A stretch of 64,000 nt of DNA from the NCBI GenBank assembly GCA_004352715.1, contig SCFE01000078.1, forward strand, positions 746,396-810,395, read 5' to 3'. A program made the position numbers and the translations under genes. Positions 51,701-60,301 of the stretch are shown here, in pieces; the stretch's first letter is position 1, and each line of letters begins with the position of its first letter. The notes beneath the pieces are model-generated. The model saw nothing but the letters and a program-made list of their open reading frames with translations. It ran no database searches and was not told where the DNA came from. Origin of the DNA: Hofstenia miamia. Taxonomy: Eukaryota; Xenacoelomorpha; Acoela.

Positions 51701-54700
51701 TATCTCTTCAGTGGAGGTAGAATGGGATTCTTACCACCTTCCTAATGAAGTGCCGTTTATTCAAGCAGATCCACGATTCGTGGGTAGAAGTTGGTTGCTG
51801 CAGTTGTTGGAGGCACACCTGAACGAACCGTCATTAGACTCCAGAGGAATTCTGATTTCTGGACCTGCTGGAAGTGGAAAAACTGCCTTTGTATATCATT
51901 TAATGGCTGTCAGTAGGAGAGCTTCTGTTTATGGTAAATGCGTTTAATTGTTTGTAGCGTATATTGTATCAGTTATTTTGTTGTATTTCATTTCAAATAG
52001 CAAGTCTTTTTAGGTTCCATGACAGGATTACAAGAAACATTAGCTTCTCAGCTTTCATCAGCAAAAAAAGATTCATTAAATAGCAATGATTCTGCACTTA
52101 GTGGAAAAGGAGATTCTCCTTGCACCACAATGAATGATATTTCCAATCCATCGAACGGCACTGGGGAATCAAGAGACTCCGGGGTATGTGCCTCCAAATC
52201 CCCTAGTGTTGATTCTCTATGTGAATCTCTTTTGCATTCACTTGCTCATCGTGTAATTGCAACACATCTTTGTGATGCGGGTGTTACTGCAACATTGGAA
52301 CCTCCTCGATTTGTCTGGAGTATTGCTCGGCAAATGGCTTGCTGTAAAAGACTTCGAGCTTACGATGCTGCTATAAGATCTTCTTCTCAACTCCGTGCTA
52401 TTCTTTCTCTTGAGGGTTGTACGAAAGATCCCATGTATGCATGGAAGGCCGGTATTGTTACTCCGCTTGATGATCTACTTAAGGTAAACTCGATAAGTAT
52501 CATAATTTATTCACTCAGTTATTTAGACTGGAACAATTGTTGGAGACTATTTTGTAGTTTTAGTTGACTCTGTACATGAAAAAAGTGTTTATTCAACGGC
52601 AGCAGATTCTTCTCCTTTAGCAGCATTTGTATCGTCACTTTGTAGCGTATTGCCATTTTGGTTGAAGCTTGTTGTTACCTCACGCAATTCAAATATATTT
52701 CCGGTAGATCATACGTATTTAATGAGTTATTATATTTCATGTTTTTATTTTTGCTTGGAAGCTTGGACTTTATAGTTTACTTTTTGTAGTCTGTGTAGCG
52801 TTGTTCATTGACAACATCCTGTTAATTAAACATTTAATGGAATTAATAAATTAAAATGACAGTCTGACATTTGTAGTGAATGCAATGTCTGTGTTCCTTC
52901 ATTTGAATCAGCATGTATCCAAAATTATTATTTTTCTGCATGTTCATATTTTTCAATAAAATTCCATGTCAATCTCTTTACTATAGAGTTCGACAAAGCA
53001 TGAATTCTTTTGAGATTGTCTTCTTTAGCTTCAATCAATTTAGCTATTTACTTTCTTTTACTAGGCTGGTTCGGATTGGCGTCATATATCACTTGATCCA
53101 TCTGTAGAATCTCGCGCTACGAAAGACCTTGAAGATTATACGTTTCATCGCACACACTCAACACCAGTTCGTGAGCACATCATGTCATTGGGCGGGCGTA
53201 CTGCCCTAGAAAGAGCTGATGCTTTAAGCAGTCTGCGATCGGCACTGGTCTCAGCCAGTGGAGGAAGTTTTCTACATTTGAGATTGGTGCTAGATTCCAT
53301 TGAGAAAGGAGTTCTGCGCTTAAAAAGTTCCTCTTACAAATCCTTACCACAAAGCCTTCATGAAATTTTTCTATTGATATTTAATAGGTTAATTATGTTT
53401 TACCTTATTGTTTTTCGATACTTCACATTGGAAGTGTATAAGGGCTTTTTTGTTCATTCATTTGATAATGATTTCTGAGAGGACATTTAGTTGAAGTAAA
53501 CGTTTAATTTTTTTATAGACCAGTTTTCGGACTTAGTGGATAAATATAATATATTGATGAACACGAACTCATTTTTGTAGGCGCTTAATGAACAATATGT
53601 TAGTTTTATTCAATCTGATCGATTTATTTTGTTAATGTCTTATCATTGTCTATGCTCTATGATTACAAAAACTTTTCCGACTGGAGGCCACAATGAAGAA
53701 TTTTCGACTATATTCTCGAAATTTGTTAAATATTTTTATAAATTTTAGATTATGTCAATCGAGTGCGGGCACTTTGTTTACCTCACGAGTACAGCCGATA
53801 CTGGATGCAGTAGCTGCATGTGGCCAGTCATTCGGGCATCTTTCTATTCAACAGCTCGTTGCAGTTTCCGGCGTAGACAGTGAATCTCGCGTGGAGCGGC
53901 TTCTCTCGGCTGGTGTGTTAGTCTCACATAGAAATGGTGACATTCATTTCTCAACACCAGCTTTACGCGAATGGTACCTTCATCGAAGCAAAGAGCTTGA
54001 CCCTAAGTTCACCGGAAGCATGCTGTAAGCCCTGTTAATTTATCGTTCTATCAATAATTATGTACAATCTTAATGTTTAGTAATCATAACATGCATTTCT
54101 ACATTTTTACAATATTTCTTGTATCAAACGAAATGTATATCTGCGAAATCTGCGCTGCCTCTAAACAATTGAAAATGGGACAATTCTATAAATTGCATTA
54201 AAAATTGTTGCATCTGTTGTAGTGCAAATCGTCACTCGTCCGTAGAAATATGCTCCAGCTGCTTCATATCTCCACTGTGCTAACCACGTTCTTGACCTGA
54301 ATTATCCTGAATTTTTTATTTTAGATTTTTTTCTTTGAAAATTGCTCTAGCTGCCGTCCTCATGCAGTTTCAAATAATTTTTATGATAATTGAAATATGG
54401 AGCCGGAATATTATGTTGTCAAAATATACAATAATTGCAATTTGAATATTTCTTAATCTTATTGTTGGAATGGGTCTTGTTGATGACGTTATGAACGTGT
54501 AAGAAACCAAGAGACGGAATGGGGACATAGAATTCAACCATCTATTTGTGAAGATGGTAGAAACTGCGCAGACACTAAATGTAGGAGTGAAAATACCATG
54601 ACGACAAACCCACAGTGAAAACTACAGCTCAGCAAACGCTGACACATTTACAAGAAGTCTATCTACATTCCATACCTCGACAATATCATAATGCAGCTGA

Positions 54701-57311
54701 AGGAATGCTTTGCACCACATGACCGAATTTGTCTCCGTACTCAATGACTACTAGGTATCAACATTCATTGATAGTACGTGTTTTGTGGATCCCTTTACCT
54801 CTACAAGGCTGACGCGTAATTCAGGGAGAATTTAGCAGATGTAAGCTCAAGTGGACTAGTGTGACTATGGCTGATCGACCAGTGACTGTTTTGGAGACAT
54901 TGAGTGTGTGCAACATTAGTCTTTTCCCGCAGATGCACCTGTTGCTTCTTCTTTTCCTGTCGTTAACACTGACTTCGGGAACTTGCGCTCGATCGTTTTC
55001 TGCACTGCGTCGACTGAAGTCGTATATGCAGAGCATGATGGGAGAGACAAGGTTAAATGGCTTAGTCCAAATGAGCATCAATTGACACATTCCAGTGGAT
55101 CCGTTAAAAGTACTTGACGACCTTGAAAAGAATAAACAAAATTTGACTTTTGTCCTGTAATGTTTTCTTTTCTTTGTACAACTCATGCAGCTTTTTAAAA
55201 TTGTAAACGAAAGCATTTTTATTCCGTGTTTTAAGGGAAATATACTCACTTATAGATAACATCTTTTGGCATCAAGAAATGTTTTAAGCATTAAATATTT
55301 ACTGTATATTGTTTCGTGTTTCCTTGACTGTGCACTCCCCGAAAAAAATTTCTGGCTGCGTTCTCGCCCAAAAATTTTGACTTTTTTTTACTTAAAAACG
55401 TAATTTTTTACCTAAGAAATTGACCTAAAGAGTTTCTTAACTTTTTTAATATTCGCGTATTCTATACTAAACACAATCAACTAGGAAGTAAGAAGCACTA
55501 ATGTAAAACTGCACACTATCTTTAGAATTTTTATTGTCTTACGCATGCTTTTTAAGATTGAAAAGAACTTTCCATGGAAGCAAGAGAGCGCTTGTTATTT
55601 TCAGCAATCCATATTCTGTAGGATTTAATGAACTGATTGCACCGATTATTCATTAAGACATATAATATATAGTTTTCAATTTTGAACGAAACATCCAAAA
55701 TTGAGGGTGATTCAGACGTAACGTATTTTACAAATCCAATTCATTTCATTTCATTTGTGTCTTGCACTAACTTTTGCATTATTGCCTCATTTATAGCAGT
55801 TCTTGCTCTCTTAACAATGACACTCTTAGTAATGCCATTTTTATGAACAAAATATTAAAATAGTAATTAAATGCTTGCTCTAAGTTATCTCTATTTTAAT
55901 AGTTAAAAATTGTGCAGTGATACTTTCCAAGAAATTTATATTTTTAAAATCTAAAGGAATTGGAAATTAGGATCTGGGCTTACAGGTAGATGTTTCCTCC
56001 TACTTAAACTATTGTTTACAATTTCAGTGCAAAGCTCATAAATTTTATCAAATCCTTTGCTATTAAAAATTGTTGTTGAATTGTTGTATTATATGATTTT
56101 AAGGAGTTTTTTTATAAAAATCATTCATGCATTGTTTCTCTTCCAAAAAATATAAAAATTTTATCTCAATGAAAATTTCATTTTTTTACCCAATTTCAAA
56201 TGTAAAATTTTTAAAATATCCATGCATATGCAGCAAAACAATTTAATTTTAACTATTTAGACAAAATTGACCTTTATTTCAATTTTGACTTTTTTACTAT
56301 TGTTCGCCCTAGTTATTAGTTTTAACTGAATTCAAAAATTCAAATATTTTCAAACTTGCCAAATCGCTTTCAGTCTTAACTTACTCAATGTAAATAGTTA
56401 ATTTATTATCCCTAATTCTTTTCCAAATAATTAAAGCACCTATTTTTGATCAAAAGAAACGAAGTGTGTACTTTAGTATTTTAAAATCATTTTTCACTTC
56501 TTAATGTTTACTTAGGAATGGTCATCGTCTCTGGTTGGAGTATTATATAAGGAAAGAACATTTGACTGAAGAAGAATTTTCACTTACTATTCTTCATGCT
56601 GTCTCCTCAGAAAAACCCGAATCTACGTATCTTAGTCGATTACGCTCAATGAAATATGACGTCACTAGACTCATTGGGTCTATATCCTGGGTTTATGCAC
56701 CAAATATCAATGTAAGAGTAGTCGATTGTAACAACGGCCTACTATATATATATAGTCATTAGTGGTGGCAATATATCTGTTCTCACCAAGATTGAAATTT
56801 TTAGATGAAATTAATATTTTTGGTCTATAAAATTGTTTTTGATAAAAGGACATAATGCTTAAACAACAATTTATCTCGACATAAAACTTTTAAATAGCAG
56901 TACAATTTTGAAAATTCCTACTTGATTATTGTTTTGAAATAGCTCTTCTCAAGTTTAGCATAACTTAGTGGAATTAATGTCATGTATATTGCGTTTATTT
57001 TTTTTGCATGCGTGATTGTTATATTTTGATTCTTCTCGAAGGATATTATAATAGTAAAAATCATTTTTTAGTTGATCACAGTTGCACTTGTGCTGGGTGC
57101 TGATCCGGACTCCGTATGTTATCATGAAAAAGAGAGACCACCGCTTATTTCTGTGCATGCGCGACTAAATCACTACGAGGTTGTAAACGTATTTTTATCT
57201 CATGGTGCTAGCCCTCATTCTCCCGACATTAATTTTAAAACGCCTCTTTCTTATGCCTGCTCTGGAGCGCATCTGGATATAGTTCGTTTGTTGGTCAAAA
57301 AATCTGCTAAG
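20099..57311 (+). CDS. rols/TANC: TANC/rolling pebbles orthologue, 3' partial, 16 exons
   Basis: This is a scaffold protein. Vertebrate TANC1/2 are postsynaptic scaffolds, and Drosophila Rols links fusion receptors to the cytoskeleton in myoblasts. Exons: 20099-20246, 20287-20388, 22319-22470, 23155-23339, 25730-25911, 44494-44523, 46218-46292, 49231-49269 (tentative), 51375-51434, 51691-51933, 52014-52483, 52527-52703, 53065-53387, 53749-54024, 56516-56711, 57072-57311. All introns are GT-AG and phases agree, giving 966 codons. Domains: RING (residues 11-48), acidic and Ser-rich linker, P-loop NTPase (Walker A 382-389, Walker B 571-576), helical/winged-helix part (about 620-850), ankyrin repeats from about 887. 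Recalled human TANC2 matches include VDEAANTLM to SVDQAASHIM and FIILIDGLNE to FVVLVDSVHE. The remaining ankyrin repeats and the TPR domain are not in the window. Confidence 0.9.
20287..20388 (+). CDS. rols/TANC: TANC exon 2: linker
   Basis: Thirty-four codons of polar, Asn/Ser-rich linker (TSDNNSNSQHH, then EPLYNLYEP). Acceptor attcgtag and donor CAG|gtaaat. Enters and leaves in phase 1, so it could be skipped without changing frame. Confidence 0.8.
22319..22470 (+). CDS. rols/TANC: TANC exon 3: acidic linker and conserved SVDQAA motif
   Basis: Starts after ataattttag and ends CAG|gttaga. An acidic run (EDSQLSEDDDEKED) precedes SVDQAASHIMCHLQ, which aligns with the N-terminal VDEAANTLMTRLG of human TANC2 as I recall it. 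This helps fix the gene identity outside the NTPase domain. Confidence 0.85.
22659..22992. mobile_element. pogo/Tigger-like MITE (334 bp), intron 3
   Basis: Terminal inverted repeats CAGGTTGCCCATCACTAATC and (complement of right end) CAGGTTGAGCATAACTAATC match at 17 of 20 bases. TA on each side (22657-22658 and 22993-22994) gives the target duplication. The repeats resemble pogo/Tigger termini. The interior is AT-rich and non-coding, so the element is non-autonomous. Confidence 0.85.
23155..23339 (+). CDS. rols/TANC: TANC exon 4: Pro/Ser-rich linker
   Basis: Sixty-one codons plus two bases. It includes GRPLPPPPNHLS, a proline run that could bind SH3 or WW domains (inference), and then Ser/Asp-rich sequence. 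Acceptor cttttatag, donor CTAG|gtataa. Confidence 0.85.
23340..25729. other. TANC intron 4
   Basis: About 2.4 kb, AT-rich, no exon seen. From about 24530 to 25330 the strand carries several CCGTACCC/TACCCG-type words and a cagtggtgcg at 25090, which look like scraps of a dispersed transposon. I could not define ends. Confidence 0.5.
25730..25911 (+). CDS. rols/TANC: TANC exon 5: Ser-rich linker
   Basis: The AG of exon 4 joins the first G here to make an Arg codon. It encodes polar linker such as SLSVSHSADLSEYTRPRM. Acceptor atttttag, donor CTTG|gtatgt. The next exon found is 18.6 kb downstream. Confidence 0.85.
28753..29229. repeat. intron 5 duplicated block, copy 1 (about 477 bp)
   Basis: The block starting ccaatttttttggcaatcaa and ending gcgattgtgcctga occurs at 28753-29229, 29596-30073 and 31669-32145. 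Copy 1 ends exactly at a single n (29230). Copies 2 and 3 continue for a further 1.6 kb that is also duplicated. Confidence 0.85.
29231..29594 (+). mobile_element. LINE reverse transcriptase C-terminal fragment
   Basis: The frame reads KWISSLDYKDALLKFSTLPL and then HACDLLLFNRLLTRK, a typical C-terminal extension of a non-LTR reverse transcriptase (thumb region after the catalytic core). It is intact but much less AT-rich than its surroundings. It is bounded on the left by the single n at 29230 and on the right by a duplicated block, so it may have been placed here by gap filling. The residues after about 29595 are read-through into the block. Confidence 0.7.
29596..31666. repeat. 2.07-kb tandem duplicate, copy 1 (probable haplotype duplicate)
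   Basis: Nearly identical to 31668-33737, with small differences such as gttgactta/gttgaatta, agagagcatc/agagagcctc and a variable run near 30750/32822. The junction is a single n at 31667. Allele-like divergence plus an n at the joint suggests both haplotypes were retained. Confidence 0.85.
29957..30106 (+). pseudogene. 49-codon orphan coding fragment (also at the other block copies)
   Basis: An open frame reads LLRGLRKSPGRIVRARK and continues to NLSNWSSDI and a stop. It is a less AT-rich patch and is present in all three copies of the block (the copy at about 29114 is cut by the n). Composition suggests a real coding remnant, perhaps from a retroelement or retrocopy. I do not recognise the protein. 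Confidence 0.3.
31668..33737. repeat. 2.07-kb tandem duplicate, copy 2
   Basis: Partner of 29596-31666. Beyond 33737 the sequence is unique, so this is the copy that joins the rest of the intron. Confidence 0.85.
36880..37020. mobile_element. possible hAT-type MITE fragment
   Basis: The left end cagaggcgtagccagcccag resembles the CAGRGGCRTA termini of the better-defined elements at 42809 and 45389. A plausible but poor right end (gattccgccgtg) lies near 37018. I find no convincing 8-bp target duplication. Confidence 0.35.
39440..39610 (+). repeat. dispersed repeat, copy 1
   Basis: Blocks ttttaaacgt, aactaa-aaagatat, aaatctga and ctttgcgcacggc occur here in this order. They recur in the same order on the reverse strand at 59500-59680. 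The rest of both copies is diverged and the ends are not defined. Confidence 0.5.
41436..41720. mobile_element. possible hAT (Charlie-like) MITE
   Basis: The left end cagttttctccaacgttttt, followed by ccctaacccct, resembles the widespread hAT terminus CAG-GGTTCTCAACC-TTTTT...GACCCC. The right end cactttgaaaactg gives an 8-base inverted match (CAGTTTTC). The flanking 8-bp target duplication is not convincing. Confidence 0.4.
42809..43056. mobile_element. hAT-type MITE (248 bp) with perfect 8-bp target duplication
   Basis: Termini CAGGGGCATACGCAGG and (complement of right end) CAGGGGCATATGCAAGG are inverted repeats. The 8 bases atgatggc flank both sides (42801-42808 and 43057-43064) without mismatch. 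The element is non-coding. The exact target duplication implies a fairly recent insertion in TANC intron 5. Confidence 0.9.
43982..44326. mobile_element. hAT-type MITE (345 bp), older copy
   Basis: Left end CAAGGCGCTTATTTAGAGGG; complement of right end CAAAGGCGTATCTAGGAC. The flanks atgcatgg and atatatgc agree at 5 of 8, compatible with a decayed 8-bp target duplication. Same terminal style as 42809 and 45389. It lies 168 bp upstream of exon 6. Confidence 0.6.
44494..44523 (+). CDS. rols/TANC: TANC exon 6: 30-bp microexon
   Basis: Encodes about ten residues, VHTASLQLE with split codons at both ends. Acceptor atttctacag, donor GAAG|gtaaat. It enters and leaves in phase 1 and fits both neighbours. 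It is supported by phase and splice sites rather than by homology. Confidence 0.65.
45389..45622. mobile_element. hAT-type MITE (234 bp), intron 6
   Basis: Left end CAGGAGCGAATCTAGAAATC; complement of right end CAGAGGCGTATTTGAGGGGC. Flanks gttgacaa and gttggtaa agree at 6 of 8, a decayed target duplication. Its right part is repeated at 45799-45900 because of the local duplication described next. Confidence 0.65.
45520..46075. repeat. about 275-bp direct duplication around a single n
   Basis: The sequence from aacctattaaattgttcatg (about 45521) to the n at 45797 recurs from 45798 to about 46075 with few differences (for example cacataatc against cacaatc). The n sits at the joint, so this is probably an assembly duplication. 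Confidence 0.8.
46218..46292 (+). CDS. rols/TANC: TANC exon 7: 75-bp linker exon
   Basis: Encodes VDDATTTRPVPHGKETRQ then PRPHSLA. Acceptor tgcttttag, donor CCA|gtgagt. Phase 1 on both sides. No homology is recognised; the strong donor and matching phase support it. Confidence 0.7.
48092..48185. repeat. 47-bp perfect tandem duplication
   Basis: Two adjacent identical 47-bp units (48092-48138 and 48139-48185), each starting caatagggacttgcagatac and ending cctccctaat. The perfect identity means it is recent or an assembly slip. Confidence 0.9.
48694..48745. repeat. (AT)n microsatellite
   Basis: About 26 TA/AT dinucleotides with one interruption (gt). Similar shorter runs occur at 50494-50519, 50999-51015 and 60296-60310. 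Confidence 0.95.
49231..49269 (+). CDS. rols/TANC: TANC exon 8: 39-bp microexon (tentative)
   Basis: A strong acceptor (ttatttctag) is followed by an open frame IELSTIQHHSAKQ. Only the donor at CAAC|gtaata restores phase 1 for the next exon. Without a donor the frame runs to a stop at TAG (about 49338), which would give an alternative truncated end. Neighbouring exons 7 and 9 also join in frame without it. Confidence 0.45.
49442..49670. mobile_element. mariner-like MITE (229 bp), intron 8
   Basis: Termini TACAGGGTGTCCGAAAA and (complement of right end) TACGAGGTGTCCGAAAA are near-perfect inverted repeats, flanked by TA on both sides (49440-49441 and 49671-49672). The AGGGTGTCC-AAA motif is typical of mariner-class ends. 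The interior has no transposase. Confidence 0.8.
51375..51434 (+). CDS. rols/TANC: TANC exon 9: 60-bp linker exon
   Basis: Encodes TEPNPLEIKCSAPFNTDST. Acceptor tgtttttag, donor ACTG|gtaaga (strong). Phase 1 on both sides. Confidence 0.75.
51691..51933 (+). CDS. rols/TANC: TANC exon 10: start of NTPase domain, Walker A
   Basis: Encodes the lead-in FVGRSWLLQLLEAHL (human TANC2 has FVGRDWVFHEIDAQL) and the P-loop GPAGSGKT at residues 382-389, followed by AFVYHLMAVS. The lysine and threonine of Walker A are intact, unlike some TANC proteins with a weaker P-loop. Acceptor cgtttttag, donor ATG|gtaaat. Confidence 0.95.
52014..52483 (+). CDS. rols/TANC: TANC exon 11: NTPase domain, central part
   Basis: Begins with a Ser/Asn-rich insertion (residues about 410-455, including GESRDSGVC). 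It then matches human TANC2 through LAHRVIATHLCDA, ARQMACCKRLRAYDAA and ILSLEGCTKDPMYAWKAGI, ending PLDDLLK (human PLENLHK). The donor AAG|gtaaac opens a 43-bp intron. Confidence 0.95.
52527..52703 (+). CDS. rols/TANC: TANC exon 12: Walker B
   Basis: Fifty-nine codons, phase 0 on both sides. VGDYFVVLVDSVHE aligns with human PDEDFIILIDGLNE and supplies the Walker B Asp (residue 576). LPFWLKLVVTSRNS aligns with FPSWLKLIVTVRTS. The acceptor is atttag at 52526; a later AG at 52557 gives the wrong phase and cuts off the conserved DYFVV. Confidence 0.9.
53065..53387 (+). CDS. rols/TANC: TANC exon 13: post-NTPase helical region
   Basis: Strong identity with human TANC2 in SGGSFLHLRLVLDSIEKGVL and KSSSYKSLPQSLHEIFLL. 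The region corresponds to the helical arm of STAND NTPases. Donor AATAG|gttaat, phase 2. Confidence 0.95.
53749..54024 (+). CDS. rols/TANC: TANC exon 14: winged-helix-like region
   Basis: Encodes FTSRVQPILDAVAACGQSFG and STPALREWYLHRSKELDP, matching human DRVMPLLNVAVAS and HPSFREWLIWREEGE. Acceptor aattttag, donor GCT|gtaagc. Confidence 0.9.
54480..55140 (+). pseudogene. hAT transposase relic (C-terminal part), intron 14
   Basis: Broken frames match the C-terminal half of the ZMYM/52-kDa-repressor-like hAT transposases. First comes AQTLNVGVKIP, then YKKSIYIPYLDNIIMQLKE near 54650-54700. The dimerisation domain follows from 54861 (CARSFSALRRLKSYMQSMMG, ETRLNGLVQMSI) and continues to about 55130 past a stop. 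Several stops and frame changes make it dead. It is less AT-rich than the intron. Terminal repeats were not found. Confidence 0.8.
55141..56515. other. rest of TANC intron 14
   Basis: AT-rich, with no exon or repeat recognised before the acceptor of exon 15. Confidence 0.6.
56516..56711 (+). CDS. rols/TANC: TANC exon 15: region before the ankyrin repeats
   Basis: Encodes NGHRLWLEYYIRKEHLTEEE through VYAPNIN, matching human SGHTLLAFWFSRQEGKL and LYTPNIK. The donor AAT|gtaaga ends in phase 0. Confidence 0.9.
57072..57311 (+). CDS. rols/TANC: TANC exon 16: first ankyrin repeats (last exon in window)
   Basis: Eighty codons. It starts ITVALVLGADPDSV (human VSRLLILGGANI), then LISVHARLNHYEVVNVFLSH and TPLSYACSGAHLDIVRLLV, which is a clear ankyrin consensus. 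It ends KSAK before a gtattt donor. Human TANC2 continues RAKVDHLDKNG, and no matching exon is found up to 60.3 kb, so the next exon lies beyond the LINE or in a gap. Confidence 0.95.
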
Positions 57312-60301
57312 GTATTTATTTATAAAGATCAAACAACAAAACAAATTTAGTTCTTAAAACTTAATATTATTAGCTGCTTGTACTTTAAACAGTATGCATT
57401 CTTTGAGAAACTTACATTCATTTAAAATCTGCTTTTTGCTAATACGTTTTTTCTGTCATCTTTCAATTTTGAACTTTTGTCCGTTTAGAATTTCTTGATT
57501 ATTTCCAAAGTTGCTTTCTATTCCATGAATATTCTGATTTTGTTCCTTCCAAATCACGAAATTTTAATCACAATTTACGTTACCCAACTTTAGCTATCAT
57601 CAAAAGTATATTACTTTTGTAATACCTACATTAACTAATTGGAGTTTGGTTTATCAATGCTGCATAAATTGTTTGCGTCATCAAAGTAAATTGATTACTT
57701 TACTACGGTAATTATTATCTAGTGATTTCGTTTCCATTTAAATTATGATTAAAATTGTGTAGCTATTATTTAAAGATTTTTTACCTTATTTCAAACTAAC
57801 CCCTCATTTATATCTAAGAAGTATTGAGTTTTAATGGCCTCTTACGTTTCTTCGATATTATGTTTTGATTTGGAAATCATCTATTGGCTAAATTATTTGC
57901 AATCTATTAGTAATGATTTATCGTGTCCCCCAATTTTTATTTTTATTTTTTATCTATATTTATGCTATCGTATGGAGAAAAATGAATCAAATTCATTTAT
58001 ATCAAATCAATATTCTGAAATTTACGCTTACTGAATTGTTTCATAACGTTGATAATATTGATGTTGTCATTAGGGAAGTTTTGAAGGCTGAATTTGTAGG
58101 AGGTAAATACCTAGGATGAAACCTTTTTTCGTAGGTACCTTTCAGATTAAATTAAGGCAGGGTTTAAAGTAATTCCATAAATTAGTTAACGTCTAAGTTC
58201 TCGATAGTTGAAATAATCGTTAAATACATATTTTAGGTGTCAATTTTACCAGTTTGAACGTAATAGTTAAATAAATATATGCTGAATCATGGACCTTAGA
58301 TGTAACATGAATGTTATGTATGTAACACTCTAAGCAGCCATTATGAAATAACATACAACAGCATTACTGGCACGAATTTATTCTTCCGTTTGCCCCAATA
58401 TTTCAAATATCGCTTTTAACTTTCAATTACTATACAGTTAATTACCGCTATTTTATATACTGATCGACCGAAGTAAGAATTTTGCTTTATTAGCTGTACA
58501 GTGGCGGCGGAGGTGGAGTGGCAATTGCCACCCCAATATTAGTTTTGGGGTATTTGTACCACCCCAATATTTTATTTGATGTGCTAACAAAATGCAGGCA
58601 GATCCAATCACATGAAAAGGGTGTTTTATTGCGAATGCTCTTATTGAAAGTGAATATTTTTGGATGATTTACTTTGGTTTGCACAATCATTATAAAAACA
58701 TGTAAGCAGTTATTACTATAAGCGTTTACAGATTACTATGGGAATAATTGGTAAAGAAAATTAAGTTATAAACCGATTAGCGCTTAACTGGAGAAAGTTA
58801 TTTTTTTATGCAATGTAGCATTTGGGGACAAAATAGTTTTTATTTCTGTTAATCCCAACTTCCGAGGACCTTTTGGAAATCTGATACCTTCTTCAAATAT
58901 ATTCTATAAATACCCAAGAGCCAAAATTTTCCTATACTGGTCTAGGTGCTATTTCAAAAGAAAGAAGCTCGCCAAAGTTAGTTGCTGCTATCAGTTTTTA
59001 AGTCAATCATAATTAGATGATGGGAAGAATTTGAAAGTTTCTTAAAGAAAACAAAATTTTCATCGAAAAATAGTTAATGCTTGTACAATTTTTAATAGAA
59101 ATTTTCATCATTATATGGGAGCACATTACAGATATATACTTCAATAACTTAAGATTTCTTAATAGACTTGGAGTAATTTTTAGAACTATGGATAAATATT
59201 TTGCATTTTTAAACCTATTTCTACAGGCACTACTTTTCCTACAATTTTATCAAAGCCTGTTAAGAAATATTGAAAGCGTTTTACATGGACACACTTATGG
59301 GATTGGGCTCGCTCAGGCAATGACGAAGACTTGTGCTAAAATTCATTCTTTTGCCTGAAGTACATGCAAATATTATTTTTTTTTCAATGAGGAATGCGAA
59401 TTCGTAAAAAAATATTCAAATTCTTTCCACACCTAGTGCTCAGATAATTAGGCTGTCCAATGCCCATGGGAAAACAGCCACCCTGAAATATTTTGTTTTC
59501 TGAAGAAAAACTGTGAGCCCCGCCCAGACGCGCCGTGCGCAAAGTCAGATGTTATCGCGCGCAGATGATAAAGAAAAATGGGAGAATTGTCTATCTTGTG
59601 TTCTCAGATTTTAAATATCTTTAGTTCGTGAGTTATACACGTTTAAAAATGGGTTGTTGAAGTGATCATAGATTTTAAAAAATATTGAAATAAGGTTAAT
59701 GTCACACAGATCTGTTTTTTGGGTCAGGATCGTTTAGAGGAAATTCTCTTGATTAAAGATCGCAGGGAATTCTCTCCTTCTATTAATGATATATTTAATC
59801 AATTTGCATCTACGTATGCACTTAGAATGAAGTTTTTCTCAAATGTCCCATTTATGTTTTTGTAGTGTTAAAAAAACGCAATCTTTTGATCTTATTTAAT
59901 TGAAATAAATATGATTAGAATATAGTTGTTGAAACAAAAGCAAATATAAATTTTACTATTGCTATGCATCGTGTTTGGTACACATTTTCATTCATAAAAA
60001 TTAATTGCGTTGATCCAAGTTGCTTCTTTTTGAGACACAATGAAACATTGCAATTGTCTAATTCCAGAAAATAAATTGATAAGTGACAATTATATATATA
60101 ATTGTTAATTATTAGCTACTTTCTCTTTACATTTTGCAAGCCATGTTCATCTCTGAATGACCATGCAACTTCATATTGAGTCATATATCGAATTTAAATA
60201 TCCACGCTTAGATTTAAATAGTGAATACCGCCCTATACCAGAATGTAATAACAATACAGAATACATTAGTTTGATCCACAGCATGGCCTAATCATTATAT
60301 A

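Noticed and set aside
51691-52703. STAND-type P-loop NTPase resembling immune NLR or bacterial Avs proteins
   Set aside because: The exons flanking it and the residue-level match point to TANC, a scaffold protein. Nothing nearby suggests a defence locus.
52558-52703. Alternative acceptor at 52557 for exon 12
   Set aside because: It needs a phase-1 donor and would remove the conserved GDYFVV of the Walker B strand. The acceptor at 52526 keeps phase and homology.
58500-58580. hAT-like left end cagtggcggcggaggtggag
   Set aside because: I found no matching right end or target duplication, so it is not listed as an element.
57834-59358. Open frames at 57834-58119 and 59077-59358 as further TANC exons
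   Set aside because: None encodes ankyrin or TPR consensus, and they lack fitting splice sites.
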